Assembly: GCA_041486365.1 (NCBI GenBank)
Contig: JBGPLH010000110.1
Span: 1 to 9,223, forward strand
Length of the DNA stretch: 9,223 nucleotides
Direction of reading: 5' to 3'
Origin: JBGPLH01 sp041486365 [NCBI: Thermodesulfobacteriota bacterium]
GTDB lineage: Bacteria > JAUYMQ01
This document shows positions 6,972-9,223 of the stretch, one piece after another. The position numbers and the translations under genes were made by a program. How positions within the stretch are numbered: position 1 is the first letter of the stretch; each line of letters begins with the position of its first letter. The notes under the pieces are model-generated. The model had not been told where the DNA came from and did no database searches. It was given only the letters and a program-made list of their open reading frames with translations.

Positions 6972-8096
6972 TCACGGGCAGGTGAGCGCGCTCGCGACCC
7001 CGGCGGGGAAGTCGATCTTGTAGATGTTGTCCTTGAAACAGTTGTCCAGGCTGAGGGACAGGTACACGAGGTCCGCGCCGGGGGTCAGCGCCCGGTCCGG
7101 ATCCGGCGACTTGCCGTTCTGCAGGACCACGTTGCCCCGGACCTCGTTCAGGTTCACGAGGGGGTCGATCCGCGGATCGAAGGGGGCGAACGGGTCGTCC
7201 ACGAGCGCGATGCCCACCGAATCGTTCCCATTGACGACGTTGTCGCGGATCACGACGCGGTCACCACCCACGTTCAGGATTCCGGTGCCCGTCGGGATCA
7301 GGGCCACGTCATCCGGATCGGTCGGAGGAATGGGGTTCGGGTAGTTGTTCTTGTTGATCACGTTCTTCTCGATCAGCACGTTGTCCGTGCTGGCACGCGG
7401 CAGGCCCGGCAGCACCACGACGAGGACGCCGGACGTGTTGCCCGTCGACTTGTTGTCGCGGACGACCGTGTTGATCGTGTTTTCAATCTCGATCCCGATG
7501 GGCCCGCCGGTCACGTGATTCTTCGCGACGGTCACGTCGTCGTCGACGCCGACGTAGATGCCGGCATCGTTCGCCACCTGCGCCGCGTCGACGAAGTTCA
7601 GGTCGATCAGGCCATGGACGGAGCAGCGCGGGAAGATCCCGTACGCTCGGTTGGCGACGTACTTGCCCTGCGTCACGTGGAAGTTCGTGGCGCCCATGAT
7701 GAAGATCCCGTTTTCATCGGCGTTCCGGACCGTGAGCCCCTCGATCGTGAAGCCGTGGATCGTGATGGGCGGGCAGACCGGCAGGCCGCTGTCCGGGTCG
7801 GTCGTGATGGAGCCGGTGCCGACGGTGATCCCGTTGTCACAGCCCGCTCCGTCGACAATCGCGGCGGTGCTTCCCTGAATCGTGATGTTGTCCTTGTCCA
7901 CCACGGGGCATTCGTGGTAGGTGCCCGGCGGCACGACGACCGTGTCGCCCGGATTCGCGGCGTTGATGGCGGCCTGGATCGTGCTCGTGACGACGACCAC
8001 ATTCCCCGCCAGCGCGGCGGCCGGAATCGCGGCTATTCCCAGCCCCACGATGATCGCGAGCAGTCCCGCGCGCAGTGATCCCATCCCCTTGGTCAT
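6972..8096 (-). CDS. Exported right-handed parallel beta-helix repeat protein
   Basis: The protein has 374 residues. A Sec signal peptide occupies residues 1-30 (Lys3 and Arg9, hydrophobic core 10-27, cleavage after AALA|GN). TIQAAINAANPGDTVVVPPGTY (39-60) is the usual cap and first coil of NosD/pectate-lyase-like beta-helices. Repeating coils then follow, each a short beta strand with Asn/Asp turns, for example FTIEGLTVRNADENGIFIMG, DAGIYVGVDDDVTVAKNHVTG, IGIEIENTINTVVRDNKSTGN, VLIEKNVINKNNY, VVIRDNVVNGNDSVGI and NEVRGNVVLQNGKS. Cysteines at 63, 86, 108, 158, 353 and 373 may pair after export. Carbohydrate binding or cleavage is typical of the fold, but I see no specific catalytic signature, so the role is open. 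The frame is open to a start at 8327, but ATG 8096 has an ideal AGGAGA at seven-base spacing and a signal peptide directly after it, so I use it. It is monocistronic by context, with a sigma-54-like site upstream. Confidence 0.88.
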   Translation of the reverse strand: MTKGMGSLRAGLLAIIVGLGIAAIPAAALAGNVVVVTSTIQAAINAANPGDTVVVPPGTYHECPVVDKDNITIQGSTAAIVDGAGCDNGITVGTGSITTDPDSGLPVCPPITIHGFTIEGLTVRNADENGIFIMGATNFHVTQGKYVANRAYGIFPRCSVHGLIDLNFVDAAQVANDAGIYVGVDDDVTVAKNHVTGGPIGIEIENTINTVVRDNKSTGNTSGVLVVVLPGLPRASTDNVLIEKNVINKNNYPNPIPPTDPDDVALIPTGTGILNVGGDRVVIRDNVVNGNDSVGIALVDDPFAPFDPRIDPLVNLNEVRGNVVLQNGKSPDPDRALTPGADLVYLSLSLDNCFKDNIYKIDFPAGVASALTCP

Positions 8097-8134
8097 GGCC
8101 AATCTCCTTTTGGAATGGACCCCAGCTCCCGTAT

Positions 8135-8160
8135 CCGTGCCCGGGTCCCGGGGGGCACGG
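8135..8160 (-). repeat. Inverted repeat in the beta-helix mRNA leader
   Basis: CCGTGCCC (8135-8142) and GGGCACGG (8153-8160) are perfect 8-base complementary arms around a 10-base GC-rich loop. If transcription starts near 8186, this would be a stable hairpin about 40 bases upstream of the beta-helix start codon. It does not reach the Shine-Dalgarno (about 8103-8108). It may stabilise the message or be a protein-binding site; a role is not shown by sequence alone. Confidence 0.4.
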
Positions 8161-8196
8161 CGGATGTGTAACTTTTCTCCTATTTGATCGGACAGG

Positions 8197-8212
8197 TGCA
8201 ATTTCCGTGCGC
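8197..8212 (-). promoter_or_regulatory. Sigma-54-like site upstream of the beta-helix gene
   Basis: Minus-strand sequence reads GCGCACG-GAAA-TTGCA, against the sigma-54 consensus TGGCACG-N4-TTGCA. The -12 half is perfect and five of seven bases of the -24 half match with correct spacing, but the first G of the -24 GG is replaced by C, which usually weakens recognition. Transcription would start near 8186, about 90 bases before the ATG. No good sigma-70 pair was found in the same stretch. Support comes mainly from a TTTTCCC-A-rich inverted repeat about 118 bp upstream (8319-8336), the same spacing as at the much better plus-strand site at 9059. Confidence 0.35.
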
Positions 8213-8302
8213 CTGCGGGCGCGCGCCTACGCACCGCGTACGTCATCAGCGAATTCAAGGGCTTGCAGCTAAGGAAGCCAGCTTTCTCGACGCAGGACTG
8301 TG

Positions 8303-8374
8303 TCTTCCGAAGAAAAAGTTTTCCCAAAAGAGGGAATCGGTCTTCCTCTCCAGAGGAAGAGCTTTTCCCAAAGG
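8303..8374. promoter_or_regulatory. Cluster of inverted repeats with two TTTTCCCAAA motifs (candidate activator sites)
   Basis: Four elements lie within 72 bases. TCTTC-C-GAAGA spans 8303-8313. Motif A, TTTTCCCAAAA at 8319-8329, contains the inverted repeat TTCCC-N6-GGGAA (8321-8336). A perfect inverted repeat TCTTCCTCT-CC-AGAGGAAGA spans 8341-8360. Motif B, TTTTCCCAAA, is at 8363-8372. A and B start 44 bp apart, close to four helical turns. A third copy occurs at 8937-8947. Repetition of a long, AT-containing motif in a GC-rich window, only in intergenic DNA, suggests binding sites for a transcription factor, possibly a sigma-54 enhancer-binding protein. The regulator gene is not in the window. 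Confidence 0.45.
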
Positions 8375-8446
8375 CCGCGCGAGTCTTGAGCGAGAGCGAA
8401 CCTCAACGGCGAGCAGACGGGCAAGTCGCCCGGCGCGGATGAGAAC

Positions 8447-8543
8447 GGAATCGGCGGAGAGCGGGAATAAGCGGAGCGGAGCGTGGCGTCGATGACGCCA
8501 GACGAAAGCCGATCCAGCCAAAGCGCGGGCCGACGGGGCCCGC
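8447..8543 (+). other. Structured mRNA leader of the small secreted-protein gene
   Basis: Three helices can be drawn on the plus strand. A long-range stem pairs 8447-8455 with 8508-8515 (ATCGGC with GCCGAT plus GG/CC past one bulged A). Inside it is a perfect 7-bp hairpin, TGGCGTC-GAT-GACGCCA (8484-8500). A third hairpin, GCGGGCC-GACGG-GGCCCGC (8525-8543), ends one base before the GGAGGAG ribosome binding site. Purine-rich joining segments (GGAGAGCGGGAATAAG, and GACGAAA before the closing strand) are reminiscent of regulatory RNAs. I recognise no known riboswitch consensus, including c-di-GMP, cobalamin, glycine and fluoride types. In a GC-rich genome some pairing arises by chance. Confidence 0.3.
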
Positions 8544-8556
8544 CGGAGGAGAACGC

Positions 8557-8850
8557 ATGAAGAGCCTGTCCACCACGCCTGACCCGACTCCGTCGATCCT
8601 ATCGTTCCGCACCCTCACGTGGTGCGCGGCCAAGGGGATTGCCCTGCTCGCGATCGCGCTCTCCGGGCCGCTCATCGTCCCGACCCGCGCCGATGCCATC
8701 GTCGTCGTGAGACGGCCGCTGCGGGCCGTGGCCCCATGCGTTGTCGCGACGCGCCCCGGTCCCTTCGTGGTCGTGAGCGGCCCGCGATGGCGATGGCGGC
8801 ACCGGCATCACGGCTACCGACGCGACGGTATCTTCATCCAGGTTCGATGA
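8557..8850 (+). CDS. Small secreted or membrane-anchored basic protein, unknown function
   Basis: A 97-residue protein on the strand opposite to all other genes. It is supported by a strong ribosome binding site (GGAGGAGAACGC directly before ATG) and a recognisable export signal. Lys2, Arg18 and Lys26 precede a hydrophobic segment at about 27-41 (GIALLAIALSGPLIV), with possible cleavage after RADA (residue 47). The mature part would be about 50 residues: Val-rich (IVVVRR, CVVATRPGPFVVVSGP) then a strongly basic aromatic/histidine tail (residues 77-89: Arg, Trp, His, Tyr). One cysteine, Cys61, remains after the signal. The n-region is unusually long (26 residues), so an uncleaved anchor is possible. 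I do not recognise a family. The tail could bind metal, nucleic acid or acidic polymers, but this is speculation. The leader is hairpin-rich, and a candidate terminator follows 20 bases after the stop. Confidence 0.62.
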   Translation: MKSLSTTPDPTPSILSFRTLTWCAAKGIALLAIALSGPLIVPTRADAIVVVRRPLRAVAPCVVATRPGPFVVVSGPRWRWRHRHHGYRRDGIFIQVR

Positions 8851-8870
8851 CAGCGATCGGCGTCCCGCGT

Positions 8871-8895
8871 GCGCCCGTCCTCAGGTGGCGGGCGC
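8871..8895 (+). terminator. Candidate terminator of the small secreted-protein gene
   Basis: GCGCCCG (8871-8877) and CGGGCGC (8889-8895) form a perfect 7-bp stem, extendable by one wobble and one GC pair, around the remaining loop bases. It starts 20 bases after the TGA of the small gene and is followed by CGCTCTTGTCG, which is only modestly T-rich. Its position suggests a terminator or 3'-end structure, but without a T tract it is uncertain. Confidence 0.38.
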
Positions 8896-8936
8896 CGCTC
8901 TTGTCGAGGGATAGTTCTGCAGGTCGTAGGAAAGCC

Positions 8937-8953
8937 TTTTCCCAAAATGGGAA
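8937..8953 (+). promoter_or_regulatory. Third TTTTCCCAAAA motif, upstream of the sigma-54 promoter
   Basis: TTTTCCCAAAA (8937-8947) is identical over 11 bases to motif A at 8319-8329. Here it forms the inverted repeat TTCCCA-AAA-TGGGAA (8939-8953). Its centre is about 115 bp upstream of the -24 element at 9061, in the range typical of sites for sigma-54 enhancer-binding proteins. The exact 11-base repetition and the inverted-repeat symmetry are seen directly; the activator role is inferred. Confidence 0.45.
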
Positions 8954-9058
8954 GTCCGGTTCTGTGCATGACTCGCCGGGCGACCGCACCGGAGAACCGG
9001 TATCCAGGAATTTGGAAGATTGGCAGCGACTTATCGGGAATCTCCAACTGCGGAAGCG

Positions 9059-9075
9059 CTGGCATGGAACTTGCC
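9059..9075 (+). promoter_or_regulatory. Sigma-54 (RpoN) -24/-12 promoter
   Basis: The sequence CTGGCATG-GAAC-TTGCC matches the consensus YTGGCAYG-N4-TTGC at every defined position, with GG (9061-9062) and GC (9073-9074) exactly 12 bases apart. Transcription should start near 9086 on the plus strand. Sigma-54 promoters need an ATP-driven activator bound upstream, and a repeated inverted-repeat motif lies about 115 bp upstream. No other comparably good match was noticed in the window. Confidence 0.75.
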
Positions 9076-9085
9076 TGTTTGAAGG

Positions 9086-9195
9086 CCAGAATTCACCGCC
9101 CTCTCAGCCACCGGGCGAATGCCACTCCCACGGGCCGGGAGGGTTGTGTTCGCCAGGAGGAGAACGGGCCAGCGCATGCTGGCCCGTTCCGCTTT
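9086..9195 (+). ncRNA. Candidate sigma-54-dependent small RNA or structured leader
   Basis: The predicted transcript from the promoter at 9059-9075 folds readily. GGCGAA (about 9114-9119) pairs with TTCGCC (9149-9154) and encloses CTCCC/GGGAG. Next comes a perfect 12-bp stem with a GCAT loop (GAACGGGCCAGC, 9162-9173, with 9178-9189), followed by CGCTTTC. This would give a transcript of roughly 110 bases ending in a terminator-like hairpin, although the T tract is short. The alternative is a 5' leader of a gene that starts at GTG 9146 (GGGAGG just upstream) or ATG 9176 (inside the hairpin loop, AGGAGGAGAA 12-15 bases upstream) and continues beyond the window. The sequence alone does not decide. 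The exact ends are estimates. Confidence 0.33.
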
Positions 9196-9223
9196 CAGAG
9201 AGAAGCGCCGTGGCGACTGTGGC

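Larger units (their letters stand above)
8097..8556. other. Divergent intergenic region with regulatory-looking repeats
   Basis: These 460 bases separate the leftward beta-helix gene from the rightward small gene and contain no convincing gene. The middle part (about 8281-8375) is visibly richer in A and T than the rest of the window. It holds a cluster of inverted repeats plus two copies of TTTTCCCAAA. To the left lie a sigma-54-like site and a leader hairpin for the beta-helix gene. To the right is a leader with three hairpins that ends at the ribosome binding site of the small gene. Individual elements are listed separately. Confidence 0.7.
8851..9223. other. Right-hand intergenic region with a sigma-54 promoter
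   Basis: No convincing complete gene lies in these 373 bases. In order they hold: a hairpin after the small gene (8871-8895), a third TTTTCCCAAAA motif within an inverted repeat (8937-8953), paired CCGGTTCT/AGAACCGG arms (8956-8963 and 8993-9000), a near-perfect sigma-54 promoter (9059-9075), and a structured segment ending in a 12-bp hairpin (9162-9189). An open frame from GTG 9146 or ATG 9176 runs to the window edge and may be the start of a gene. Confidence 0.7.

Noticed and set aside
5791-7023. Plus-strand frame of 410 residues opposite the oxygenase and exporter
   Set aside because: It is antisense to two well-supported genes and passes through the 6920-6946 hairpin, with a very Arg-rich composition.
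8097-8327. N-terminal extension of the beta-helix protein to 8327
   Set aside because: It would place about 77 extra residues before a clear signal peptide and run through the repeat cluster, while ATG 8096 has an ideal Shine-Dalgarno.
8484-8498. Sigma-54 site TGGCGTC-GATG-ACGC for the small plus-strand gene
   Set aside because: Only the core TGGC and the -12 GC fit; the remaining -12 bases do not match, and the same bases form a perfect hairpin. It is too weak to annotate as a promoter despite its suggestive distance from motif B.
8447-8543. Known riboswitch in the leader
   Set aside because: GACGAAAGCC resembles part of the c-di-GMP-I core, but the essential GGCAAACC segment and second-helix layout are absent.
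8814-9065. Minus-strand open frame of 83 residues in the right-hand intergenic region
   Set aside because: It has no signal or domain, overlaps the end of the small gene and covers the sigma-54 promoter and its upstream inverted repeats.
9146-9223. Start of a plus-strand gene at GTG 9146 or ATG 9176
   Set aside because: It is not listed as a gene because only 16-26 codons are visible, no domain or signal is seen, and the ATG lies in a 12-bp hairpin. It remains an open alternative to the small-RNA reading.

Overview
This is a GC-rich bacterial chromosomal window. Eight genes lie on the minus strand (about 8.1 kb down to base 1) and one small gene lies on the plus strand near the right end. 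The MEP isoprenoid pathway, an RND/MMPL exporter, Sec-type signal peptides, a probable lipoprotein and sigma-54-type promoter sequence together suggest a Gram-negative, high-GC organism, perhaps of the deltaproteobacterial/Myxococcota or related uncultured type. There is no rRNA or taxon-specific marker, so this placement is inference. I saw no tRNA, rRNA, CRISPR array, insertion sequence or prophage gene.

Layout, read in the direction of minus-strand transcription. (1) 8097-8556 is a divergent intergenic region with inverted repeats, two copies of a TTTTCCCAAA motif, a sigma-54-like site for the leftward gene and a hairpin-rich leader for the rightward gene. (2) 6972-8096 encodes an exported parallel beta-helix protein, followed by a strong hairpin at 6920-6946. 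(3) 6010-6873 and 3788-6013 are a coupled pair: a DUF2236 (MpaB/Lcp-like) oxygenase and a 12-TM RND exporter. (4) A sigma-70-like promoter at 3756-3785 precedes a housekeeping operon: ispD, ispF, cysS, then two related exported alpha/beta-hydrolases (lipase type), the second running off the left edge. (5) On the plus strand, 8557-8850 encodes a small secreted basic protein. To its right is a 373-base stretch with a near-perfect sigma-54 promoter (9059-9075) and a 12-bp hairpin about 75 bases beyond the predicted start of transcription.

IspD and IspF catalyse the third and fifth steps of the MEP route to isopentenyl diphosphate. CysS charges tRNA-Cys. The lipases share the operon but have no obvious metabolic link to it. 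Four gene junctions are four-base stop/start overlaps of the form GTGA or TTGA, so translational coupling with non-ATG starts is a habit of this genome. That pattern was used to correct several start sites.

The least ordinary part is the right-hand 1.1 kb. A TTTTCCCAAA motif, with inverted-repeat character in two of three copies, lies about 113-118 bp upstream of one excellent and two weaker sigma-54-type sites. This is the geometry expected of an enhancer-binding-protein regulon. The excellent promoter appears to drive either a short structured RNA or a gene starting just at the window edge.
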